Shown one piece after another: positions 1 through 9,332 of a stretch of 64,000 nt of DNA. Each line of letters opens with the position of its first letter. Position 1 is the first letter of the stretch. Origin of the DNA: Porphyridium purpureum (lineage: Eukaryota; Rhodophyta; Bangiophyceae; Porphyridiales; Porphyridiaceae); the NCBI GenBank assembly GCA_008690995.1, contig VRMN01000003.1, forward strand, positions 1,116,001 to 1,180,000, given 5' to 3'. Made by a program: the position numbers and the translations under genes. The notes below the pieces were generated by a model. The model was given only the letters and a program-made list of their open reading frames with translations, was not told where the DNA came from and searched no databases.

Positions 1-784
1 AACTCCACATTTCGTTTCACCACACTTCCAAACCAGACGCGCATTAGTACACTCGGCGGCACGAGTGTGCAAATTGATCTCGCACTAGCGCGCATGCATT
101 CCAAGGGCGATCTGCTGCGATCCCCCGTCAACACGCGGGGACCACCACGTGGTACTTTTGCTCGTCTGCCTATGATGTGATTTCCTTGCCCTTCTTCCTG
201 AGGCTCGCGAAGAGATATAGCTGTACCCTCCCCATGTCGGAAGCTTGTTCCTCTATCGACGCAATCGCGTCGTGCAGCGGTCCCTTCCCTTGAATAAAAA
301 GGCTGCTGTTTCATTGGACGGTTGGGACTTTCGACGCAAACGTGAGGCGCGCAATGCCGCTATCTCGACGCTGTGATGACGATAAGATGAAAGATGACCA
401 AAAAATCCCGCCGGCCGGATGGGAGCGTCGAGGAGGAGGAATCGGACGGAATTCTCCTAAATCGCACAAAACATAGAAATAAAATTATACAGCTGTCACT
501 CACGCGTCGAATCTGCAATCTGCTGTTGCTGCTGCGCGTGGGTTTGCACGTGTGCGGCCTGTTTTTGGGTTCGTTGCGTCGGCCTTTGCGTTGGGTTAGA
601 GTGAGTGCGCCAGTCTGCCGGGGGGTGTGGATGCGTCTCAATATAAGTCGGGTGCATCGTGTGCGAGTTGGACGCGCAGGCACGGACGGTCGCCGAAGTG
701 GTCGGTTGGACGCAGACGCAGAAAGAGTTGAACGAGCTGGAGTCCTTGGTTTGCACCGGACCGCGCGGCGAGTGGTGGCTGGGA
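1..784. other. Left-edge region, no supported gene
   Basis: No reading frame here looks like a conserved protein. A copy of CTGTACCC lies at 221-228, a variant of the GTAC element found upstream of other genes in the window. An open frame on the plus strand starts at an ATG at 394, but its product is arginine-rich and unlike the other proteins here. The 3' part may be leader sequence for the frame that begins at 785. Confidence 0.4.
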
Positions 785-1252
785 ATGGCGAGCTCCGGGG
801 TGGACGTCGTGAGTTGTCTGCGGCTCGTGCTCGAGTTCCAAAGTTCAAGAATCAGGCGTATTGAACACAGGCTGGCAGTGGCTCGGGAAGAACTCGAGCG
901 CGAACTCGAGCTCAAGCGCACGGGGTGCGGTGCGCGCACGCGGAAAACCCACGCGCGAGATACACGCAAAAATGAGTTGGTCTTGAAGCACGCGGCCGTC
1001 GTCAAGCAAGTACGAGGAAAGTATCGAGATGCGAAGAAGAGCAGTAAGCCGAACAGGTTGCCGGACGGATCTCCTATTCTGAGCGCGGCAAGCTCGAAGC
1101 GCATGTTCGCAGAAGGCTCGGCGCCACAGGCTCGCGGCTCAGTGGACAGCTCCTTCGTTATGGTGGAAGGTGAGATCCTTCGTGTCCGCCCAGGACCTGC
1201 GCGCGAGTACTCTGTCAATGCTATGTTTGGATGTGCGACGAACGGAAAGTGA
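785..1252 (+). CDS. Hypothetical 155-aa coiled-coil protein
   Basis: I do not recognise this protein. The frame is open from 647, but the first ATG is at 785, giving 155 residues. Residues about 15-50 have heptad-like spacing of Leu, Ile and Val with many Glu and Arg, which suggests a short coiled coil. A basic stretch follows, then a more hydrophobic C-terminal end. The opposite strand also has a long open frame, but that product is Ser, Thr and Gln low-complexity sequence and less protein-like. It could also be the last exon of a spliced gene. Confidence 0.35.
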   Translation: MASSGVDVVSCLRLVLEFQSSRIRRIEHRLAVAREELERELELKRTGCGARTRKTHARDTRKNELVLKHAAVVKQVRGKYRDAKKSSKPNRLPDGSPILSAASSKRMFAEGSAPQARGSVDSSFVMVEGEILRVRPGPAREYSVNAMFGCATNGK

Positions 1253-1548
1253 CTTAGCATTCGCCCGGTGAGGAAAGTCACGTTTAATAGCCCTTGTAGT
1301 GTGTAGATTTTTTATATTGCGCCTGTCTTCAGGCTTCACCGGAGCCTTCGCCTGCCGAGGCAGACGAGATCAACGGGAGTTAAAACCGCGTTTATTATGA
1401 GTTGAGTCTTGAGCAGGTTACGATTGAGAGGGCCAGACACTCGATGATGGGAGCAGAGGTCTGCACGACGAAAAGAGACTCCCTCCAGTTTGGCGACGTT
1501 TGTATGCACGGCACTCACTTGCCTATCTCATGACCGCAGTGGCCTCAC

Positions 1549-1824
1549 TCAATGCGCGAACAAAGATCGGACACTGACTGGAGTGACGAGGTCGCGCAGC
1601 GCGCTGAGCCAGGAGACTGAAGTCTCCGGGACATGCGCCGTGCGGACGGCGCCCGCTAACGGGTCCACGAGCACGGTCGTTGCGAACAGAAACACCATGA
1701 CCAGTGCCACATGGATGGCCGGCCTCTTGATCAAATACAGCAGCGGCGCTGGAATCGGCACTCCGCCCAGCCTTGCCTCTGCTTGGCTCGAGCCTTTCGA
1801 GCGTGTCTTTGGAGTAGCACCCAT
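1549..1824 (-). CDS. Small single-pass membrane protein (91 aa)
   Basis: This 91-residue frame begins with a true ATG at 1824. It has a basic N terminus (GATPKTRSKGSS), a proline-rich stretch, and one hydrophobic segment at about residues 38-58 (HVALVMVFLFATTVLV). A TATATAAG box on the same strand lies about 70 bp upstream, which is the main reason to believe it is a gene. The size and layout resemble small single-pass proteins of ER or mitochondrial complexes, but I cannot assign a family. Overlapping plus-strand frames look less protein-like. Confidence 0.45.
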   Translation of the reverse strand: MGATPKTRSKGSSQAEARLGGVPIPAPLLYLIKRPAIHVALVMVFLFATTVLVDPLAGAVRTAHVPETSVSWLSALRDLVTPVSVRSLFAH

Positions 1825-1890
1825 CTTGCCCTGCCTGTCAATGCCTCACCCCCGTCCTTCTCTCCTCGAGCCCTCACACACGTACTAGCA

Positions 1891-1898
1891 CTTATATA
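1891..1898 (-). promoter_or_regulatory. TATA box of the 91-aa membrane protein gene
   Basis: TATATAAG reads on the minus strand, 67 bp upstream of the ATG at 1824. The spacing fits a short 5' leader. Confidence 0.5.
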
Positions 1899-4324
1899 CA
1901 GCCTGGCTTATGCGTAAACGAAGCCGTCCTCATGCGACTCGGTCTCCATGACATGTGCGCTATCACTCAGCCACAAACAGCACAACGCGGCGCACGTTGA
2001 CCGCTGGTTTCTGGACACGCGCCGCCCGCAACTTTGGCTAACAGAAAATCATCCCGCCATCGCGTTGCGTCATCGAGGTACTGTAAAAATGTAAAGCTGG
2101 TCGTTCAGGGTCATTTTCGTCGCTCACCGGCTTTTTTAAGAGCGGCCAATCAAGTTCGACATCCGCCCTGGTTTTCGTTTGAAAAATAAGCGCGTTTGGG
2201 TGTGCTCGATCGTTTTCTACACACAAGGATTGTATCCACTTGGAACGACTCCTTTCGTAGAATAACATGTCTCGCGCGTAATGTGTCATTTTGACCGCGG
2301 GCAAAGAGTGTGTTTTAGTATGGCGGTGATATGAATGAGTGCGGTACAGTGGCCACGCAGTGGGTTCAGGTCGCGAATCCTCCAAGCCTGCAACCAGTTG
2401 TGGACTCGTGTGGCGAGAGCAGACATGCGTACATCCTGGAAGAGCGACGCGGTTTGCCCGACAATTCCGAGACGAAGGCCTTTGCCGATTCTTCCGAACT
2501 GCGTTTTGAAAGTCGTACCGGAACAACGGCTGCCGGTGCAATGTCTGTGCGCGGAAGATGAGGTGAGTTCGGATGCAGAACCAACTCGGCACGCGAAAAG
2601 GGGTCATGGTGATCGATGAGTCATCACCACAAAGCGTCGTTAAAAGGGGGTCTGTTCGCCGTGGTGCGTCCACAAGCCTTCAGATTCACAACACGTGAAC
2701 ATTTAGAGTCCTTTGAGAAGAAAGAAGAAGAAGAAAAAATACGGGGACTCCACAAGGTCATCACAAACGAACACGCGACCTGTTCGCTCGAGGTCTGCGG
2801 CCCGTGATTTTTGGAACCCTTCCGCTAGCGAGCAGCGGCTCGGGCGTTCAAGTCGCGAGTTTGCGATATGCAAGTATTCGTCGATCAGAGATATCTCATG
2901 CCATTCGTGAACACCATCTTGTGTGTCATCACCGCGCTTCATCAATAGCTTCGCCGGTTTGTCCATCGCTGCGCATATTTTGAAAGCGTTGTCCCGTGCA
3001 CTCTCCCGTCTCTTCCGTCCACACGTCAGCGTGCGACCACAGGAACAAAACTTCGGAAGGGCGAGCGCTGATGCGCACGAGCGCGGAAGGCTCCCATGAT
3101 GCTTTTGCGCACCGAATGGAATGTGATGAGGTGAGCAATTGCTCGCTTTCCGCATGTCCCGACCAAGCTGAACGTTCAGAATCTGTGCGCGTACAATTTC
3201 ACACTTTCGTCGCCCGCACGCCGCCGGTGCCCTTGCGCGCTCTGCACTATCGCATACCTCATTTGCAATTGGTGCTCTACGGGTTTAGATGCTGCATGAT
3301 TCCACAGCGGCGCGGACAAGGATAGGGCAACCAACTCGGCACATTCGGGCACATGCGCTCGCCGGAAAGTTCGACGAGGCAAGTTCGCCCGCCGTATGCG
3401 AAGGGCCGCCCAGATTTTCAACTTTTGTCACGCGGGCGTCAGAAGGAATGCACCTCGAAGACACCCAGCTTTGCGAATCTTGCACTGTAATCCGCATCAC
3501 CAACAAAGGTTTCATGTAGACGTGTCCTTGGCTTCGGAGGACGCCCACAACTCCGAGTCACGAAACGATGCGTCATCCAACTGTACCTCTCGACTCATGA
3601 GCCGTCCTTACAGTTGAGCTGTGACAACTTACCTGCGACATGTTCCTTCTCACGAGTCCGCGAACTTTCGAGTTTGTTCCGCACCGCCGCACCTTGTGCT
3701 CACTAGCGCACTGCTACCTCAGCGCGAAGCTAACCGTGTCATGATTACGCGCGCATGACGCCAACCGGAAGCTGGCGCGCACATCGACGTGGCGGCGGAT
3801 AGGAAGCTTGGACCACAGTCGTCTACAAAAGAGTACGCGCCAGCGAAAGAAGCCGTGCTCACGGGCTACGTCTACTTTCAACAGCTAGGAGAGAAGCAAG
3901 GGCCTCAGCCAAGAGGTAGGAAGAATTTACCGGCAGAAAGGACTTGCGTGTGTCCATTGTGCTGGGAGGCAGAAAGAAAGGTGCGGGCGAGAGACATACA
4001 GAGAAATCATCGGTGAACCAAACATGTGCATCTCACACGAGCTTGCGCGCCGTCACGTGATCGCCAAGTTCCCGGACAAAGGATATGCAGCGAGAACCTC
4101 AGAGTTTTTCACATCGAGAACGGCTCCTGATCCTACGCGGCCTATGTGCTGAGCTAGAATCACGGAACATGATGATAAATCAAATGATAGAAGCGTTGCG
4201 CGTTCAAAGCGACCGCGAAAGAATTCCAAATATATAATCTTAAAATAACTTTCATGAGAATAGTGTAACAGTTCAAAAACCGTCGTACATAGGCCATCGC
4301 GCAAGCCACAATCCGAGGCTGACT
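1899..4324. other. Gene-poor stretch, about 2.4 kb
   Basis: Open frames are present on both strands, but none resembles a known family and the longest one lacks an ATG near its start. Visible items are an exact ACTGTACCT at 3580-3588, a 14-bp sequence (aaccaactcggcac) occurring near 2580 and again near 3330, and a consensus 5' splice site (CAGGTAAGT) on the minus strand at 3627-3635. A spliced or non-coding transcript is possible, but I cannot build one. Confidence 0.5.
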
Positions 4325-6505
4325 TCATACTTTGGGCAGGCTCGTTAGAAATGTCTCCTCATCCTTGTTGTTAGCGTGGTCCATGGAACCATTGACACTC
4401 ATGCGAACGTGTTCATCCTGCAGTTTCCGCCCAGATTCACTCACCGGACTACTGATTCGATCATCATCCGACGATGAATCGTCTACGATCTCCTGAATCT
4501 GTTCGAGATGCTCTAGGGCCTCTGCAGGCAGCAAGAGCGTGTGCAGCTTCTCTCGCCAATTATCAGAAAATAAGCTACGCCCCGTGCCCGGGCCGCGGTT
4601 CCCGCCTTCCGCCCGCCCACCTGCATGCTGCGCGGCCAGGATGGACGAAATAGATACATCTGAAATCGAGCTCTTCGTGTCAGTCACGCTCTGCAGTCGC
4701 AGTCTCTGAATTTGCTGCTCCAAACGCGAACGCGTGCTCTCGCTGTCAGCCAGCCGGTCCCTGAGAGTCTGATTCTCGTGCCCTAGATGGTCTGCAAGTG
4801 CCTGATAGTCCTCAATGCACGATTGCTGGATCTCAGCTTCAATTTGGAGCGCTTCGATGGTGCGGAGAAGAAAACCGCCCGCTTCGCGCTGATCGCTCGC
4901 AGGTGAAGACCAAGCGTCTGGGTTTGATGCGGATCGCTGCCGACCAAAAAGCGGCCGCCATTTAAACTTCAAGCGGCGGTCGGCTCCCCTACTTCTCGCA
5001 CGCGCTTCCTGGATGAGCTCGCCGCGGAAGCTCTCCATCCGCTTGAATAGATCCGAATGCTCTTGAGCAATTTCAACGCCATGGTGTTTGTGTGTCGTTT
5101 CACATGCTGAGCCTCCGTTACTTGTCGTATTCGAAGACTCCAGGACTGCCTGGAGCCTGCCCAATTCCGACTTGAGATGTAGCTTGTCGTAGTACTCCTT
5201 AAGAAGTTCCTTTCGTAAAACCTTCACCGCAGCTTCCAATCGCTTTTGCGCCTTCGCGCGCGCCTCCAAATCACGCTGAAGCTTCTCCTTCTCTGCGGCG
5301 TGATCAGCCTCGGCGAGCTGCATGGTGCGCAGCTCGAGCTCCAGAGAGCTGACGAGCTCTTGCAACGATGCCTTGTCATCGATGGCGCCCCGTGATGAGC
5401 GCAAAAGGTCCCGCAGCTCGCTCACCTGTTCTTGAAGTTCGTCATGCTCGCGGAAAAGAGCAGCCGCGCCAGCAACGCTGTCCACACCTTGCTCTTCCAA
5501 GTACTCGGCAAGAGGCTCCACGCCCCGCAGACGCTTGCGCAACATCAATAACTCAGCCTCCTTGGCCACAAGCTGGGATCGCACGACACGAATCTGATGT
5601 GCGTACGTTGTCTCTGACCGAAACTCACGCAGCTTTTCCACCAACGCGCGAATCTCACGTCGCACAAATTCGGTTTCAAAACGCGGATCAATATTGTGAG
5701 CCACGCTCTTCTGGCGCACCAGAAGCGGCTGAATATGTGACGCGAGAGACCTCCGCTCTTGCAGCAGGTACTCATCTCCCAAGGGCTTGCTCGTGTGCTC
5801 GGAAATAAGGGCCAGTCGCAGCTCCTCGAACAATGCGTTCAATTCCCATTCGTAATCCGAAGCGGTCAGCGTAAAGTCAAACGCCTCGAATCCGTCACCC
5901 GAGGCCTCCTTTGATATCACGTTGCTTTGGGTCGACACACTCGCGCCTAGAGCAAAAGCGTCCGAGGACGGGGTCCTGTTCGCCGAGTCATCCACGACGC
6001 TCTCCTGAGGCGAGGCGATCCCGGCATATGCCGCTCGTGAGGCATGCGTCGACTTGGTCGAATGCGAGCGGACGGGACCGCCGCTTCCACCAACGCCGTT
6101 GCCCATGGAAGCTCTATCGTAGCCACCGGGGCTCGGCCACTGTGCGCCCAGGCCGAACACGGGCGACTCGGACGGTGATACGCAGGCAGATGAGATGGAG
6201 CGCGGCGCGGCGTCTGCCGTGAGACGCTCGTACGCCGTGCGCGTCATAGACGAAAGCTGCAGATCATGCTCATGGCGCGCGTTTGCCTGCAACTTGCGCA
6301 AGCGCGCGCGCGGGTTGGGAATGGGCTCGGCCACTTCAGGGTCCTGCGGCGTGACGCTGTGACTCTGCGCCGCTACCGCATTCGCCTGCGCGCCGAGTAT
6401 TTGCTGCCGCAAAGGCGTGGCCCTGTCCAAGCCCCCCGGCGCCTCGTCCACATCCTCCACGCTACTCAGGCTCAGATTCGAGCTCATTCTTAGCGCGCTC
6501 GACAC
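4325..6505 (-). CDS. Large coiled-coil protein (726 aa), unknown function
   Basis: I recognise no family. The N-terminal 210 residues are low-complexity Ser, Ala and Pro sequence. Residues about 210-480 are Glu, Leu and Arg-rich with long coiled-coil character, for example DKASLQELVSSLELELRTMQ. A basic linker (RRLKFKWRPLFGRQRSAS) leads to a second coiled coil at about 545-610, and the C terminus is acidic and serine-rich (VDDSSSDDDRISS). The basic RQRSAS site looks like a kinase target. Such proteins often act as scaffolds or in cytoskeleton and membrane tethering, but that is only inference. The start is a true ATG with no open frame upstream. Confidence 0.8.
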   Translation of the reverse strand: MSSALRMSSNLSLSSVEDVDEAPGGLDRATPLRQQILGAQANAVAAQSHSVTPQDPEVAEPIPNPRARLRKLQANARHEHDLQLSSMTRTAYERLTADAAPRSISSACVSPSESPVFGLGAQWPSPGGYDRASMGNGVGGSGGPVRSHSTKSTHASRAAYAGIASPQESVVDDSANRTPSSDAFALGASVSTQSNVISKEASGDGFEAFDFTLTASDYEWELNALFEELRLALISEHTSKPLGDEYLLQERRSLASHIQPLLVRQKSVAHNIDPRFETEFVRREIRALVEKLREFRSETTYAHQIRVVRSQLVAKEAELLMLRKRLRGVEPLAEYLEEQGVDSVAGAAALFREHDELQEQVSELRDLLRSSRGAIDDKASLQELVSSLELELRTMQLAEADHAAEKEKLQRDLEARAKAQKRLEAAVKVLRKELLKEYYDKLHLKSELGRLQAVLESSNTTSNGGSACETTHKHHGVEIAQEHSDLFKRMESFRGELIQEARARSRGADRRLKFKWRPLFGRQRSASNPDAWSSPASDQREAGGFLLRTIEALQIEAEIQQSCIEDYQALADHLGHENQTLRDRLADSESTRSRLEQQIQRLRLQSVTDTKSSISDVSISSILAAQHAGGRAEGGNRGPGTGRSLFSDNWREKLHTLLLPAEALEHLEQIQEIVDDSSSDDDRISSPVSESGRKLQDEHVRMSVNGSMDHANNKDEETFLTSLPKV

Positions 6506-6747
6506 GCCGCTTCTAACCCAAGTTCAGCGCCGCGCCGTCACGCGTTCCTTGCGCGACTGCCCTCGCCGGCAAAACCCCCCCTAGCGCGCGTCCCAACCAG
6601 CTGTGTCGAAGCGTCTCCCTCCTACCGCGCGCTCTCCCGAGCGACCCAGCCAGGCTTCACGCAGCGCCGTAGCAGCACGCCCGTCGTCCGGCTCGCACGT
6701 CCAACGCCGCAGCGCTGCGTCGCGCCCATGGCAAGCATGAAGTGTCG

Positions 6748-6755
6748 TTTATATC
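6748..6755 (-). promoter_or_regulatory. Possible TATA box of the coiled-coil protein gene
   Basis: GATATAAA reads on the minus strand about 240 bp upstream of the ATG at 6505. The 6506-7344 interval also serves the ArfGAP gene on the other strand, so it is a divergent promoter region. Confidence 0.3.
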
Positions 6756-7040
6756 CAGGTGCGGAGTCGGTTCTCGTGTTGCGCATTTGTGCCTGGTGTT
6801 TCGTTCTCACGCGGGGGAAGTGGTGTATTCCCTCCATTCAAAATAACCCTGTTTTCATATCAACTCGCACAAACGTACCCCAGCACCAACACACACACAC
6901 GCATACAAACATACAAACACCAAAAAGAAACCAACTCGTTAGTCTTAGAGCGTGGCGTACTCCTACTCACATCGCGTTTTTGGTGTGTATTCGCATATTG
7001 AGCCTTATACCACATGATCACAAGCCAAACCCATAACCAT

Positions 7041-7073
7041 AACAACAATAACAACAATAACAACAACAACCAA
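7041..7073 (+). repeat. AAC/AAT microsatellite
   Basis: A run of AAC triplets interrupted by AAT lies in the leader or promoter of the ArfGAP gene. A CA-rich stretch (about 6890-6930) lies further upstream. Confidence 0.85.
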
Positions 7074-7344
7074 CGTGCCGAGGCGTGGTGGCGCTACTCA
7101 TTTACAATGACTACAAACGCGCCGTGTGGAACGAACGAGGGGTTCGGTTTGTACAGTGGATGTGGATGTGTGTGTTTGTGTGTCACTGTACATGCTTGCT
7201 TGCGGAAGGAGGCGTGAACGTGGTGAGGCGAGCGGTCTTGTGTGCGAGTGGTGCTGGATGTTGGGAGGGGAGTGGAAGAGGAGCGCGGAAGATCAACACA
7301 GCGAGGGGAGGAAGGAGGGAAGGAGCCTTCGCGCCAGGGAAGGT

Positions 7345-8823
7345 ATGGTGTATGATTTTGCGGCGGCGTACGGACGGCGGTCCGGAGGCGCGCGCGCAGC
7401 GTACGAGGACGCCGGCGGCCCGTACAGGGAAACAGGCCATGCGGCGGCGCTCGCCGCGGCAAGCAGGCCGGACGCCGGCGAGGAGGCAGAGTATCGCGTG
7501 CGTGTGTGCATCCGCGAGCGCGAGGCCGATAATTTCTGCGCGGACTGTGGCGTGCAGGCGCCAAGCTTCCTTTGCTTCACGCTAGGAACCATCGTGTGCA
7601 CCGACTGCGCAAATGTCCACCGCGCGCAGAAGAGGAAGATCACCGACATGTACTGCGGCAATCTTACATTCGAGGACGCCTCGCGGTTCGAAAAAGTCGG
7701 GAACGACAAATGCAACCGCAAGTTCCTGTACAAGTGGAACCCAGACGAGTTTCCGCAGCCAAATCCAAAGGACAAGGACGCGCTCAAGCAGTTCATCTGG
7801 CTCAAGTATGAAGGCTCATGGGCGAAGAAAAAGAGCGACCGCGAATCGGAGCCGCCCAGGTCGCACGCGGCACCGCCAGACCACCCGGGGTACGGCGCCG
7901 ATCCGTACGGCTACGCGTCGTATGACGTACCGCCTCCGGGTTACCACGATCCGTACTACTATGAGTCCGCGCCATACGTAGGTGCTCGCGGTGGTGCGTA
8001 CGGGGCACCGCCGCCAGCGCATCCGCCCGCCTACTCGGAGCGTGGATATGATCCATATGGTCCGCCGCCAGGCATGCACCCGCAAGCGTATGCTCCCGCA
8101 CAGGCGCCACCAAGAGCGGGTGCGCGATCGGCAGCTGGGCCGCCGCCAGGGCCGCCAGAAAATTCGCGGTACTCCGGGCCTCCACCAGGCGCTTCGTACG
8201 CTGGGCCTGTTGACCCGGTGCTGTCACAGTTGCAGTACGACTACTCGCGGTCGTCATCCCAACCTAGGGACGCGCGGAAGAAGAGCAGCAGCAGCAAGAA
8301 GGCGAGCAGCAAGGGAAAGAAGAAGAAGGACGATAGCTCTGGAGAGGACTCGGAAGAGGACCGGACGTCGCGGAAAAAGTCGTCCAAGCACAAGACCCGT
8401 CGCGATTCCGAGTCTGAGTCTGGCGAGTCGAGCGAGGAAGAGGATCGGCGAGGCAAGTCGTCCTCACACAAGAAACAGTCAAAGAAGGTATCTTCGTCGA
8501 AGAAGACCGCGTCTCGCTACAGCGACGACAGCGACGCTTCAGAATCGAGCGCGGACGGCAAGAAGTCGAAGAAGAAAAAGGCATCCGCTTCGTCTAAGAG
8601 CAAGGGATCGTCGTCCAAGTCATCCAAGGTTCCGAGTGTTTTTGAGAGCATTCAGCAGGCTGACCATGCGGCCGGTGTCCCGACCTCGGCGATGGTGCCG
8701 AACGGGCCAGCAGTGGGCACGCTGATCCCGGGGATGCCCGCACCGTCTATGTACGGCGGGTATCCCGCGATGCAGGGCCAGCCAGACATGATTACGGGAT
8801 TCCAGAACATGCGCATGTACTGA
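7345..8823 (+). CDS. ArfGAP zinc-finger protein, AGD14/AGFG-like
   Basis: This is a GTPase-activating protein for ARF-type GTPases, acting in vesicle traffic. The zinc finger spans residues 65-88 with the family spacing C-x2-C-x16-C-x2-C (CADC...CTDC), followed by NVHR, whose Arg matches the catalytic arginine. The next block (NLTFEDASRFEKVGNDKCNR) resembles plant AGD14 and animal AGFG proteins more than classical ARF1-GAPs. A middle region rich in Pro, Gly and Tyr and a Ser/Lys-rich tail (about residues 300-450) are probably disordered. The frame is open from 7126, but residues before the ATG at 7345 look like translated leader. ARF1, a possible substrate, is encoded at 59680. Confidence 0.9.
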   Translation: MVYDFAAAYGRRSGGARAAYEDAGGPYRETGHAAALAAASRPDAGEEAEYRVRVCIREREADNFCADCGVQAPSFLCFTLGTIVCTDCANVHRAQKRKITDMYCGNLTFEDASRFEKVGNDKCNRKFLYKWNPDEFPQPNPKDKDALKQFIWLKYEGSWAKKKSDRESEPPRSHAAPPDHPGYGADPYGYASYDVPPPGYHDPYYYESAPYVGARGGAYGAPPPAHPPAYSERGYDPYGPPPGMHPQAYAPAQAPPRAGARSAAGPPPGPPENSRYSGPPPGASYAGPVDPVLSQLQYDYSRSSSQPRDARKKSSSSKKASSKGKKKKDDSSGEDSEEDRTSRKKSSKHKTRRDSESESGESSEEEDRRGKSSSHKKQSKKVSSSKKTASRYSDDSDASESSADGKKSKKKKASASSKSKGSSSKSSKVPSVFESIQQADHAAGVPTSAMVPNGPAVGTLIPGMPAPSMYGGYPAMQGQPDMITGFQNMRMY

Positions 8824-9332
8824 TGGATTTGCGCCACGGTGGGCCCACCTGACATAAGAAGTCGGCTGGCGAGCGTTTGGCGCGAAACTGCATAGGGGGT
8901 CAACCCGAACACACTCGCCAGCTGTCAAAATTCGCATCTCAGATCTCTATGTAAACACACACGTTTTGATAGGCTAATTACGTGCGCCGGGTCAGGATTG
9001 ATTTGGCGGCGTTCGAACGTCGCCGCGCGAAGAAGGGGCCTCAGCGAAGCGCGAGAGTTGCGCGAGCGATTCGAAAGCACCTGCGAAAAGAGTTGACGAC
9101 GCGTTGCGTGTGTGCCGGGCCAGGCTCGACGCTCGTTGGTGTTGAACGCAGGCGCGTTTCCTTCGCATTAAACTCGGCAAACACGGGCGCTGGAGTGATC
9201 CGCGCGTGTCCTTTCTGGTGACCGTTCACAGCAGATCAGGCGGTGAGCGACCAAGTGATCGCGTCAGACTCAGGCGGTTATCTGGTAGTTCCGGAATCGT
9301 AGGGGGAGGCCATCAAGCACACGAAAGGCGTG
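8824..9332. other. Intergenic region before the NSD-like gene
   Basis: This holds the ArfGAP 3' end and the promoter and leader of the methyltransferase gene. I see no conserved gene and no TATA box. Confidence 0.5.

Noticed and set aside
496-1281. Long minus-strand open frame (261 codons)
   Set aside because: The product is low-complexity Ser, Thr, Gln and His sequence with no domain, and it overlaps the more protein-like plus-strand frame.
2038-2673. 211-codon minus-strand frame
   Set aside because: It opens from a GTG, has no near ATG and no recognisable motif.
3627-3635. ACTTACCTG on the plus strand, resembling the 5' end of U1 snRNA
   Set aside because: Following bases do not match U1. 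It is better read as a splice donor on the other strand.
3995-4006. ATACAGAGAAAT, resembling the ACAGAGA box of U6 snRNA
   Set aside because: The sequence around it does not match the rest of U6 (no AGCATGGCC or following stem).
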